A stretch of 64,000 nt of DNA from Sialis fuliginosa (lineage: Eukaryota > Arthropoda > Insecta > Megaloptera > Sialidae). Below the pieces are notes generated by a model that saw nothing but the letters and a program-made list of their open reading frames with translations, had not been told where the DNA came from and searched no databases. The position numbers and the translations under genes are program-made. Below, piece by piece: positions 13,784 through 24,781 of the stretch (position 1 is its first letter; every line of letters begins with the position of its first letter). The DNA lies in NCBI GenBank assembly GCA_961205875.1, contig OY540814.1, forward strand, positions 4,260,993 to 4,324,992, given 5' to 3'.

Positions 13784-14808
13784 ACACGGACATCGCCGCC
13801 GTCATCCAGTACGCCTATTCGTCATCAACGACGTTTAGCCGACATCCGCGACGCCCCGCCGTCATACGCATCCGCCCCCTGCCCCCTCCTTCCACGAGCG
13901 CCCCCTCCACTTTTTATAATGACACCTGCAAAAGTCATTGACTTTTGCACCTGCAAAGGTCATTCACCTCTGAGGTCACATCTGCAATGTCAAGGTCTTT
14001 GACCTTAAGGTCAAGGTCATGACCCGCCAATCGAGTCTTCCTACTACTTTCGACGCCCAGCCGTCATCCGCGACATTCAGCCGACATCCGCGACGCCCAG
14101 CTGTCGCCACAATATCGAGCCGCACGTACATCGTTCTACGTCATCCACGACGCTTAGCCGACATCCGCAACGCCCCGCCGTCATCCGCATTCGCCCCCTG
14201 CCCCCGCCCCACAGCGCCCCCCGCAACTTTTTATAATGACACCTGCAAGATCCTGCACCTGCAAAGGTCGTTCACCTCTGAGGTCACACCTGCAATGTAA
14301 AGGTCATTGACCTTATGGTCAAGGTCATGACTCGCCAATTGAGTCTTTCTACTACGTACGACGCCCAGCCGTCGTCCGCGACGCTCAGCCGACGTCCGCG
14401 ACGCTCAGCCAACGTCCGCGACGCTCAGCCGACATCCGCGACGCCTAGCCGTCGCCACAATATCGAGCCGCACGGACATCGTCCTACGTTATCCACGACG
14501 CTTAGCCGTCATCCGCGACGCACCGCCGTCAAACGCATCCGCCCCCTGCGCCCTCCTTTCCCCAGCGCCAGCACAACTTTTTATAATGACACCTGCAAAG
14601 GTCATTGACCTTTGCACCTGCAAAGGTCATTTACCTCTGAGGTCACACCTGCAATGTTAAGGTCATGGACCTTAAGGTCAAGGTCATGACCCGCCAATCA
14701 AGTCTTCCTACTACTTACGACGCCCAGCCGTCGTCCGCGACGCCCAGCCACAATATCGAGCCGCACGGACATCCACGACGCTTGGTCGACTTCCGCGACG
14801 CCCCGCCG
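13784..14808 (-). repeat. Same satellite, inverted block (left of the inserted element)
   Basis: From about 13,784 the same motifs appear reverse-complemented: GTCATTATAAAAAG is now CTTTTTATAATGAC, and TAGTAGGAAGACTTG is now CAAGTCTTCCTACTA. The junction lies inside a short palindrome, GATGTCCG (13,774-13,781), CTACA, CGGACATC (13,787-13,794). This fits a fold-back or template-switch inversion. The block contains extra copies of the sub-repeat GCGACGCTCAGCCGACGTCC at 14,380-14,440. Confidence 0.93.
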
Positions 14809-15898
14809 CACAGTGTGGCAAAACAGTGTTTTTTTGGACAAACGTTCGCCCAACCTTCAATTTAACCGCAAAAAATCTGTACAAATTATGGAATATGCCT
14901 TATTAAATGCCCAATTTAGTTAACAAAAAAAGTCTGAAAAAAATTCTGAAAAAGTCCTGAAATTTCTTTTAACTTTTTTAAATTTTATAATTCAGTTATA
15001 TAAAATATCTGAAAAAATCCTGATTTAAAAAAAAAATTTATTTAGTTATATGAATCAAACAAATAAAATAATAAAATAATAATTATTGTTATTAATTTAT
15101 TTTATAATGTAATTTAATAATTTTATAACGAAATTTGTAAAATAATTAAAAATTTTTATTGAAAATATAATTTTTTTTCATATTCTTCAGAATTTATAAT
15201 ATTTTTATATAAAAAATTATAATATTTAATTTATACAATTATAGAAAGCTCTTTTTTTTAAATTACAGTACAATCAATTGGATATTATGTTTTATTACTA
15301 TCAAGTTGAATAACAACAAAATATCAGTGCCCTCCTATGAAAAATTCTTAATACGCTCCTGAAATATATATACATTGAAAATAAAATAAAATTTACCGAT
15401 AAAACCTGCTTTCTGAATTTTTTTTGAAATTTTCATTTTTTTAAATATTTTAGATTCTCCAGGAAAAATGCTCGTATGAAAAAACGGCAAAAACCGGCAG
15501 CTGAAATTTTGACCATAGTTTTCAGATGTCCTAATTTATAAAACGTAAATAGTTTCAATCCAGGGCACGCCCGGGCACACTACTAAAAGTTTACGCAAAG
15601 TTGAAAAATCATACAAATTTAAGTGTTTCAGAAGTGCATTCAATAATCCCCTCGAAATTTAATTATTTCAATACATGTTCTTAATAAAGACATAAACAAA
15701 CATAATTACTAGTTGAAAAGTGAAAAAAGTTCCAACCGTTTCTATTTTCATCAATCTTAAAGTGTACTATAATTTTTGCAATGTTTTTTATATTTATACA
15801 TGTTCTTGATTCTTTGAGTTTTTAAAAAGAATCTATAAGTAAAAACATTCAGAAAAATACTTCGAAAAAATGCATTTGTCCAGCTCTGCCACACTGTG
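14809..15898. mobile_element. Non-autonomous Transib/RAG-like transposon with RSS-like ends
   Basis: A 1,090-bp AT-rich insert interrupts the GC-rich satellite. Both ends begin CACAGTGTGGCA, a perfect 12-bp terminal inverted repeat that starts with the V(D)J heptamer CACAGTG. The flanks CGCCG (14,804-14,808) and CGCCG (15,899-15,903) form a 5-bp target duplication; removing the element and one CGCCG restores the satellite consensus. Internally each end has a related nonamer-like motif: ACAAATGCA after a 12-bp spacer at the right end, and ACAAACGTT after a 22-bp spacer at the left end. Transib transposases, relatives of RAG1, are known for CAC-starting ends and GC-rich 5-bp duplications. No transposase frame is present, so it is non-autonomous. 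Family assignment rests on ends and duplication only. Confidence 0.8.
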
Positions 15899-17391
15899 CG
15901 CCGTCGCCCCGCTGCCAAGCTACATGGACATCGCCGCCGTCATCCAGGACGCCCAGCCGTCATCCACGACGCTTAGCCGACATCCGCGACGCCCCGCCGT
16001 CATACGCATCCAACCCTCCCCCCCCCCTTCCCCCAGCGCCCCCTCCACTTTTTATAGCGACACCTGCAAAGGTCATTGACCTTTGCACCTGCAAAGGTCA
16101 TTCACCTCTGAGGTCACACCTGCAATGTCAAGGCCATTGACCTTAAGGTCAAGGTCATGACCCGCCAATCGAGTCTTCCAACTACTTACGACGCCCAGCC
16201 GTCGTCCGCGACGCTCAGCCGTCGCCACAATATCGAGCCGCACGGACATCGTCCTACGTCATCCACGATGCTTAGCCGACATCCGCGACGCCCCGCCGTC
16301 ATCCGCATCCGCCTCCTGCCCCCCCCTCTTCCTTCAGCGCCCCCACCACTTTTTATAATGACACCTGCAAAGGTCAATGACCTTTGCCTCTACAAAGGTA
16401 ATTCACCTCTGAGGTCACACCTGCAATGTCAAGGTCATTGACCTTTGCACCTGCAAAGGTCATTCACCTCTGAGGCCACACCTGCAATGTCAAGGTCATT
16501 GACCTTAAGGTCAAGGTCATGACCCCCAATCAAGTCTTCCTACTACTTACGACGCCCAACCGTCGTCCGCGACGCCCAGTCACAATATCGAGCCGCACGG
16601 ACATCCACGACGTTTAGTCGACTTCCGCGATGCCCTGCCGTCATACGCATCCGCCCTCTGCCCCCTCCTCTTCCTTCAGCGCCTTCACCACTTTTTATAA
16701 TGACACCTGCAAAGGTCAATGACCTTTGCCTCTGCAAAGGTCATTCACCTCTGAGGTCACACCTGCAATGTCAAGGTCATTGACCTTAAGGTCAAGGTCA
16801 TGACCCGCCAATCAAGTCTTCCTACTACTTACGACGCCCAACCGACATCCGCGACGCCCAGCCGTCGCCACGCTGCCAAACCGCACGGACATCGCCAACG
16901 TCGTCCGCGACGCCCAGCCACAATATCGAGCCGCACGGACATTCACGACGCTTAGTCGACCTCCGCGACGTCCCGCCGTCGCCCCGCTGCCAAGCTACAC
17001 GGACATCGCCGCCGTCATCCAGGACGCCCAGCCGTCATCCACGACGCTTAGCCGACATCTACGACGCCCCGCCGTCATACGCATCCTCCCCCTGCCCCCT
17101 TCCCCCAGCACCCCCTCAACTTTTTGTAATGACACCTGCAAAGGTGATTCACCTCTGAGCTCACACCTGCAATGCCAAGGTCATTGACCTTAAGGTCAAG
17201 GTCATGACCCGCCAATCGAGTCTTCCTACTACTTACGACGCCTCACTTCTGAGGTCACACCTGCAATGTCAAGGTCATTAACCTTAAGATCAAGGTCATG
17301 ACCCGCCAATCAAGTCTTCCTACTACTTACGACGCCCAGCCGTCGTCCGCGACGCCCAGCCACAATATCGAGCCGCACGGACATCCACGAC
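15899..17391 (-). repeat. Same satellite, inverted block (right of the inserted element)
   Basis: Continuation of the inverted satellite, with CTTTTTATAATGAC and AAGGTCATTGACCTTAAGGTCA motifs throughout. Units here are more diverged from one another than in the direct block. A truncated unit at about 17,240, where CTTACGACGCC runs straight into TCACTTCTGAGG, marks an internal deletion. Confidence 0.93.
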
Positions 17392-17580
17392 CGCGTCGTA
17401 AGTAGTAGGAAGACTTGATTGGCGGGTCATGACCTTGACCTTAAGGTCAATGACCTTGACATTGCAGGTGTGACCTCAGAGCTGAATGACCTTTGCACCT
17501 GCACTATGACCTTTGCAGGTGTCATTATAAAAAGTGGTGGGGGCGCTGAAGGAAGAGGTGGGGCAGGGGGCGGATGTGGA
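17392..17580 (+). repeat. Last satellite unit, direct orientation
   Basis: At about 17,391 the orientation flips back: the inverted text ends ACATCCACGA and is followed by GCGTCGTAAGTAGTAGGAAG in direct sense. One partial unit, including CATTATAAAAAGTGG, runs to about 17,580 and then stops abruptly against an unrelated AT-rich repeat that starts TTTCGGGGTATCAATTAATG. Confidence 0.88.
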
Positions 17581-18440
17581 TTTCGGGGTATCAATTAATG
17601 GGGATTTTCAAACAAGTGTAGTAGATACATTAGTGAGTGTATCTGAAAAAGTCCCCATACATTGAAGCCGTAGGACAAAAGTTACAGTTGTTTTATAATT
17701 ACGGTGTGGTAAATTGTTTTCAATGTAACGTGTTAACTGTAAATTTAATTATGGGTGATTCTCTCAAAAATTTAAACTGAATTTTATTCTTATTTGATCA
17801 ATGTTATCGTTCTTATTGAAAGTAGTAACCATTTTTTTTAATTTTCCATCGGGACTCTCCATAAAATATTCTTAAGTTTAAAAAAAAAAATGCTTTTCAT
17901 TATTATTTATAGGTTTATACTCGTTTACAGATACGCTTATAACTTTTCTTTCGGGGTATCAATTAATGGGGATTTTCAAACAAGCGTAGTAGATACATTA
18001 GTGAGTACATCTGAAAAAGTCCCCATACATTGAAGCAATAGGACAAAAGTTACAGCTGTTTTTATAAATACGATGTTGTATAAATTACGATCTATGTATA
18101 TTTAAAAAAAAAACTTAAGAATATTTTATGAAGAGTCTCGATGGGAAATTAAAAAAATGGTTACTTCTTAAATAAGAACGAAAACATTGATCAAATGGGA
18201 ATAAAATTCGGTTTAAATTTTTGAGAGAATCACCCATTATTAAATTTACATTTAATACATTACATAGATAACAATTCACCACACCGTAATAATAAAACGG
18301 CTGTAACTTTTGTCCTATGGCTTGAATGTATGGGGACTTTTTCAGATACACTCACTAATGTATCTACTACGCTTGTTTGAAAATCCCCATTAATTGATAA
18401 CCCGAAAGAAAAGTTATAAGCGTATCTGTAAATGGGTATA
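17581..18440. repeat. AT-rich inverted repeat with an extra direct partial copy
   Basis: The segment starting TTTCGGGGTATCAATTAATG at 17,581 recurs directly at about 17,951. It recurs in reverse complement ending at about 18,412 (CATTAATTGATAACCCGAAA). The arm at 17,758-17,880 pairs with 18,109-18,236. This gives a diverged palindrome with a partial direct duplication near its centre. The short open frames at 18,115-18,448 lie within an arm and look non-coding. Element class not recognised. Confidence 0.75.
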
Positions 18441-20208
18441 AAATACATAACAAAATATATTTTTATAAAATCGAATTAAACAAATAAATTTATATCTTAA
18501 CAACCGTTTGATTTAAAAATCAAAATTTTCTATCAAAATGATCATAATTCAATTGTTCATAATGTACATGCTATACAGAGATACACAATATGTAAATGTC
18601 CAAGTAAAAAACGGTTAATAATAAGTGAAAATATGATACATAGTAATTTATCATATCAAAATTAAAACAGCTATAATTTTTTTCCATATCCCCAATTTAT
18701 GAGGACTTTTGCACATGTCTAATGTAATATAAGTACTACATATGTGCAAATTTTTATGATACTCTGATTTTGTTCTTATCTAATATCCGTATTTTTAATA
18801 TAAAATAAAATGTCTTGAAGATTTATATTTAAAACTATTAAAACATACAATAATATTAAATCTAGGGGCTACAAATTACACCTCAGTACATTGTTATCAT
18901 AATATGTTATTAAAAGTCTTATTTGAAGTATTGGAATTATTAATTACCTTTATTTTCATTAATTTTCTATACCAATATGTTATTTTATTATGTAATGCTA
19001 ATTTTCATAGCATGCTATTTATACGATTTTATAAATTAAAATTTGTTTTTTTGACTTTTTAAAATAAAAATATCTAACAAAAATTTACGCATCGAATATT
19101 TTACCTTACATAAATAATTGTAAAATTTTATTCTCTACAACTTTTATAGAAGACATTTGTCTCGATTATCAGTTTTAAGAGCTTAAAAATCCATTTAAAC
19201 ATATTTTTTTTGATTAAACGCACTTAGTTTTCAGATTCACGAAGATTTTTCAGCAATTTATGTAGATACGTTGGAGAAAATATTGAAATAAAGTTGTAAA
19301 GCAAATATTTTTGAAAATTTTAATGTAAGGCACGTCTCGGTATCTTTATTTGTCTTGAAGTTATTCAATAAAAACTAAATTAAATTTCAAACGGCTGTAA
19401 TTTTTTTTCCACAAGGCCTATGGATGGGGACTTTTGTGTACAGACGTACTATTATGTATACTATATGGGTACCAAATTTCATTGCACTCCGAATTTGTTC
19501 CAAAAACAGGGCAATTTTTCCCTTCATTGCCCTACTATAAGCATTTTATTAAGTAAAATGAATTATTTTGCAGAAAAAATCAAAACTATTATTCAAAAAA
19601 TATATACAGCTTAAATTTGGCGCCCTAGAACAGAACATAGAAAATAAGTTTAAAACAATTGGCGCCCCAGGCTGTCGCCTGGGTCGCCTGGCCGTTCGGC
19701 CGGCCATGCTTCGTGTCTTAAAAAATTTTTCTCTAAACTTGCAGGATTTAGATTCATTTTTTTGAAAAAACTTTAAAAATCTCTATTGAATTAAAAACAT
19801 ATAAAAGGTCCTTTAAAAATATCAAACAAAAATTGTATTGTTTAGTTTAAACAACAATTGTGCAATTTGAAATATGTTTATCTTAAAATTGACCTCTCAA
19901 TGCCCTTGAAGCCCTTCATTAAACATAAATAAATAATTTTTGAATATTTCCAGTTTTTTTCAGGGGCACCTTGTATAAAACAAATTTCTAATGGATTACT
20001 AGTGGTGTCTAGGTTAAACTAATGCCACACCAAAACGAAAATGATTTTTCAAAACAATGTTTGAAAACGTCAACTAAGAAAAAAAATTATATCTTACCCC
20101 TTCCCCTCAATGTTTTTAAAAAATATTGTACCACTCTATTGATCTTCTAAACAATAGTTACATAAGGTAGAAATAAATTGGTCATCCCATTTAAAAATAC
20201 ATTATATT
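18441..20208. other. AT-rich intergenic DNA, no gene seen
   Basis: No credible coding exon. Two diverged copies of a motif seen in the preceding repeat (GGCTGTAA, then a T-run, then GGGGACTTTT) occur at about 18,670-18,710 and 19,390-19,440, suggesting old fragments of the same family. Short open frames at 19,420-19,765 have no recognisable domain. A small GC-rich patch lies at 19,660-19,710. Confidence 0.5.
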
Positions 20209-20515
20209 TGTGATACACCTTATTTCGGGGTCACACTGTATATTTCAATACATTCTTATAATGTACATTTTTACTTGTAATATTATCTAAAATTTGAATT
20301 TTTTCTGTATCTTGTAAAAGAGAGGAGATATCGAAGAGACACGCATTATCAACTCACCCTGTAATGATACACCTTTTTCGGGGTCACACTATATATTTTA
20401 ATATAAGTTTAGATGTGTATTATTACTTATAATATCATACAAAATTAAAATTTTTCTCTAATTATTAACAGAGGAGATATCGAAGAAATACGAACTTATG
20501 ACTCACTCTGTATAT
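20209..20515. repeat. Two-copy tandem duplication (about 155 bp)
   Basis: TGATACACCTT, CGGGGTCACACT and GAGGAGATATCGAAGA occur in the same order at 20,211-20,366 and again at 20,367-20,515, each copy ending near ACTCACYCTGTA. The copies have diverged noticeably. Confidence 0.7.
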
Positions 20516-20887
20516 ATTTAAATATGTTCACACATGTTTACACATACTATTACTCCGGTCAAAATAGACATTTCAAATTACAAAAATTCCGACAGAGCTA
20601 AATTTTGGTGGAGACCTTGGGTACACCTTTAGAAATAAAGTGTCAAAAGTTCCCATCGATCCCATGTGTGCTAAAAAAGTTATTCGGGGTCAAAGGTCAA
20701 AATTTGAGGTTTTTTGGATTTTTTTCGAAAACGATAAGTTTTAACAAAAAAGTAGCCAAGACAAAAATTATAGATGATAAAATTATCTACAAAAATGGTC
20801 CTTATACTATTTTTCTAAGAATCACCATTCCTGAGATATCGCGATTCTAAAAGTTGAAGGAGTCACGTTCTACATGATATACACATA

Positions 20888-21729
20888 CAGGTGAGTCATT
20901 TTAATCAACGCAGTCAAATATCTCAAAAAGTAAGCGAAATTGAAAAAAACGTTTCAAACAAAAGTTGCTTGGTTTCAAGGGGGACAAACAGTGGTGACTT
21001 TGCGGTTGACCTTCAAATCATTTTCAAGGTCAAATCAAGGTCAACTTTGGTTTTTTAAATGGAAACCTATATTTTTTATTGCTTATTCGTATTCTACGTG
21101 AAAAAATGAGTATCTTTAGTAGGGAAAATTTTTCTTAAAAATGCTTTCTTCTCTTGGTGGAGGGCGCTGTAAAATTTATCAACGAACTCAAATATCTGAA
21201 AAAAAGTTGCACCTAATAGCTCAAACTACTTTTAGCATTACCCAGAAACAACGGCGTGGACGTAGTAATTGTGTTTCTTTTGGGGTGCTTTTTTAAAGTA
21301 AGAGGCAAGAGGACTCACATTAAAAAAGCACCCCAAAAGAAACACAATTACTACGTCCACGCCGTTGTTTCTGGGTAATGCTAAAAGTAGTTTGAGCTAT
21401 TAGGTGCAACTTTTTTTCAGATATTTGAGTTCGTTGATAAATTTTACAGCGCCCTCCACCAAGAGAAGAAAGCATTTTTAAGAAAAATTTTCCCTACTAA
21501 AGATACTCATTTTTTCACGTAGAATACGAATAAGCAATAAAAAATATAGGTTTCCATTTAAAAAACCAAAGTTGACCTTGATTTGACCTTGAAAATGATT
21601 TGAAGGTCAACCGCAAGGTCACCACTGTTTGTCCCCCTTGAAACCAAGCAACTTTTGTTTGAAACGTTTTTTTCAATTTCGCTTACTTTTCGAGATATTT
21701 GACTGCGTTGATTAAAATGACTCACCCTG
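20888..21729. mobile_element. Near-perfect palindromic MITE (TA target), nested
   Basis: This 842-bp element begins CAGGTGAGTCATTTTAATCA and ends in the near-exact complement (TGATTAAAATGACTCACCCTG). TA flanks each side (20,886-20,887 and 21,730-21,731). The two arms of about 405 bp match almost base for base around a centre at about 21,308, with a loop of roughly 25 bp. TA duplication and CAGG ends fit Tc1/mariner-type MITEs. The opposite arm of the host fold-back element lacks it, which proves insertion. Any transcript would form a very long hairpin RNA. Confidence 0.85.
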
Positions 21730-22039
21730 TATATGCCACGTATAAACATATTCAGGCACTTAATACAAGTAAAAATGCCTATTTGTGTCTCTTGTATGTA
21801 TAAACTATACTATTCTGAGAATATACACTCAAATGAAACTCAGTCCCTTGTCAATCCCCTCTACCCGCATTGCCTTGAATAACATCTGGCTACTCTATTG
21901 TCCACGTGACGACGCTCATATACCTGTTTCTTTTCGAGTGGTATAAATGAAATACTTTTAGTGTTAGACGTTCCTTTCGAGTGAATATACGTATTTATTA
22001 CTATGTATGTAGTTTCTACCATTATAGTTTGTGCTGATC

Positions 22040-22554
22040 AATATTTTAAAAAAATTTGCTTTATTTGCAATAAACTTTTGATTGACGGTAAAACTGTTAT
22101 AGTTAGTCGTGGAATGCAAACTTTGATCGATGCAAGTATCGCAAGAAGTGATGAGTTTGATGAATATTTAAGAAGTGAAAAGTCCGTTACAAGTCACGTG
22201 GATTGCCGAAACAACATGAGGATGAAGAGGCCAGTACTTCAAAAGTAAGTCCACCTCGTACTAGAGCGCGAGTAAGTGAATCCAACTTTTGTTTTAAAAA
22301 AGACTGCTTATTTTGTGGCGATGAAGCGAATGAAGAGTCTGAAAAAAAAACGAGCGCAGAATATTCGAAGAAAAATTTATAAAGTTACTACACTTACATT
22401 CAAAGAATCCCTTTTGAAAGTATCTAAAGATCGTTCGGATGATGTATCAAAAGCTGTTATTGCACGCATTAATTTTGAATATGATTTAGTTGCTGCTGAA
22501 GCTAAATATCATGACAATTGTTATAAATCTTTCCTGAGACCTAATAGGTACTGA
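22040..22554 (+). pseudogene. Frameshifted zinc-binding protein fragment captured by the fold-back element
   Basis: A coding-like stretch with two frame breaks. It reads from CFICNKLLIDGK through SVTSHVDCRN in one frame to about 22,243, continues in the next frame with FCFKKDCLFCGDEANEE (about 22,285-22,340), then returns to the first frame near 22,370 with RRKIYKVTTLTFKESLLK and ends AEAKYHDNCYKSFLRPN before TGA. Paired CxxC motifs, VDC and H-x3-C suggest a zinc-binding module of the kind found at the start of uncharacterised insect and cnidarian proteins, some transposon-linked. The first codons lie within the inverted arm, and both breaks lie at A-runs. Function unknown; almost certainly dead here. 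Confidence 0.6.
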
Positions 22555-23519
22555 CAGTCAAAAGTTTATTGCAAATAAAGCAAAATTGAGATATTTTTTA
22601 AAAATATTGATCAGCACAAACTATAATGGTAGAAACTACATACATAGTAATAAATACGTATATTCACTCGAAAGGAACGTCTAACACTAAAAGTATTTCA
22701 TTTATACCACTCGAAAAGAAACAGGTATATGAGCGTCGCCACGTGGACAATAGAGTAGCCAGATGTTATTCAAGGCAATGCGGGTAGAGGGGATTGACAA
22801 GGGACTGAGTTTCATTTGAGTGTATATTCTCAGAATAGTATAGTTTATACATACAAGAGACACAAATAGGCATTTTTACTTGTATTAAGTGCCTGAATAT
22901 GTTTATACGTGGCATATATGTATGTGTATATCATGTAGAACGTGATTCCTTCAACTTTTAGAATCGCGATATCTCAGGAATGGTAATTCTTAGAAAAAAA
23001 GTATAAGGACCATTTTTGTAGATAATTTTATCATCTATAATTTTTGTCTAAGCTACTTTTTTGATATAACTTACCGTTTTCGAAAAAAATCCAAAAAACC
23101 TCAAATTTTGACCTTTGACCCCGAATAACTTTTTTAGCACACATGGGATCGATGGGGACTTTTGACACTTTATTTCTAAAGGTGTACCCAAGGTCTCCAC
23201 CAAAATTTAGCTCTGTCGGAATTTTTGTTATTTGACCACTATTTTTATGAGTAATTTGACCGGGCTATATATAATAGTACTAACAAATAAATATTTATAT
23301 TTGTGCAGAATATATTATCTTATTCCATTTATTAATTTATGAATTTATCGTTCAATCGATTTTTCAGATTTAAGGGGATGAAAGAATAATTAAGAGGGTG
23401 AATTGACTATTCTTGGGGTAATTTTCAGAAACTACAACTATTTATCTTTCAAATGCCACTGACTTCATTAAAATTGGTTGAAAATTGGCTTGAAGCGAAA
23501 TTTCGCGCAAAAAAGTGTG

Positions 23520-24300
23520 ATTTAGACCCACTGTGCGGCGCTTCAAAATTAAGACTGACATAGTAAAAAACATTTTTTCGATGGCACACAAGTTTATATG
23601 CATAGAGGAGGTCTCAAACTTTATTTTAAAAAAAGAGCCTGACATCTATCTCATGCATGGATGCTGCACATTCAAAATTAAGACAGACAAGGTAATTAAC
23701 GAAAATTTCCAGTCAGCAAAGTTTTAACAGATACGGGAGATCTCAAACTTCATTTTTTAGGGTCCGAAGAAACCCTATTAATCTCACTTTGTCGTCCGTC
23801 CGTCCGTCCGTCCGTCCTTTTCACTCAAAGCTAAATAGCTCGTAAACTATATAAGCTAGAAACTTGAAATTTTTACTGAACATGTAAAATGACACCCTCT
23901 AGTAAAATATGTACAAATTTATTGAATAAATAATTTTTCAGGGGGGGCAATAAGAAGCTAAAGCTAGGTAAAAAAAATATTTTTTTTATACCAAGGCAAG
24001 TGGCACGTTAAAATGTATAACCAAACAAGCGGAATTTGACCCTTTTTCTATTTTTTTTTTAAATCAAAAATGGTGCCTGTAGGGGGCTTTAAAGCAAATC
24101 CAAAAAAAACAAAAAAATTGTATACCAAGACGTGTGACCATATTTTTTATTTTTTTTCTAACTCTAAAATGGCGCCTGTAGGGGGCTAAAAGCAGTATTT
24201 TATTCTGTCTCCCCCCCTCTATCTCTGTAACTACCGGCTCAAAATATCTGAAAAAAATTTGGTAACGAGGTTTTGGTGGGACTACCAACGACAATTATTA
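23520..24300. repeat. Interspersed repeat with (GTCC)n tract
   Basis: Contains an internally repeated motif (TCAAAATTAAGAC at about 23,545 and 23,670, with CAAACTT following), then GGGTCCGAAGAAACCCTATT and a GTCCGTCCGTCCGTCC run at about 23,793-23,818. This is a layout common in insect interspersed repeats. The motif AAAATGGCGCCTGTAGGGGGC appears twice (about 24,065 and 24,165) and again in variant form at 52,495. No open frame of note. Class not determined. Confidence 0.6.
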
Positions 24301-24687
24301 TTAATATATAATAATTATTTATAAATAAAAAAAGGTGTTATGTGACGTACTTTTGTTGAAAATTATAACTTATAAAAATTTAAGGCAGACAAGGTTATTA
24401 ACAAAAATTGCTAAGCAGCATTTTTTTTTCAAAAATTGCACATTATTTACTATAAACTGTGTAAATTTCATGCAGGTGTTTTGTAAGGTATATTAATTGT
24501 TTTTTTAAACTAATTTCAAAAATTTATTAAGCATAGCAATTAACATATTTTTAATAGTCTGCCGGGTCTAATATGTTGTTTACATGATTTACAACCATTT
24601 TCACATTTTAAATTTGAAATGTTCGATGACGTACCATTTTTTGTTATCAGAGCTCGGTCTATTAAAATTAAAAGTATACCTAATAAT

Positions 24688-24781
24688 TAAATTTAACAGT
24701 TTTTGAAATCGGTGTTAAGCCAATAAAAAACTGTTTATTAAAGAAAACCGACTTCAAAAACTGTTAAATTTAATTATTAAG
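24688..24781. repeat. Inverted repeat, hairpin
   Basis: TAATTAAATTTAACAGTTTTTG at about 24,691 pairs with CAAAAACTGTTAAATTTAATTA ending near 24,778; the arm also contains CCGACTTC. The CCGACTTCAAAAA motif occurs in interspersed repeats of several insects, so this is probably a repeat end rather than a host RNA gene. Confidence 0.6.

Larger units (their letters stand above)
20555..23264. mobile_element. Fold-back element with long inverted arms and a captured gene fragment
   Basis: The outer ends read CCGGTCAAA (from about 20,555) and its complement at about 23,256-23,264. Long arms pair 20,579-20,887 plus 21,732-22,092 on the left with 22,555-23,227 on the right; for example CGACAGAGCTAAATTTTGG at 20,590 pairs with its complement near 23,200. 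The left arm is split by a separate palindromic MITE at 20,888-21,729. The central unique part (about 22,093-22,554) carries a broken protein-coding fragment. No transposase was recognised. Exact termini and any target duplication are uncertain. Confidence 0.75.

Noticed and set aside
77..14865. Dozens of 60-110 codon open frames on both strands in the first 15 kb, several nearly identical
   Set aside because: They repeat with the satellite period, occur on both strands over the same DNA, have no domain or start context, and follow from high GC content. They are repeat shadows, not a protein family.
1..17580. CRISPR-like array of repeats and spacers
   Set aside because: Units are 210-470 bp, vary in length and are themselves arranged in higher-order blocks. 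The surroundings are clearly eukaryotic (introns, MITEs).
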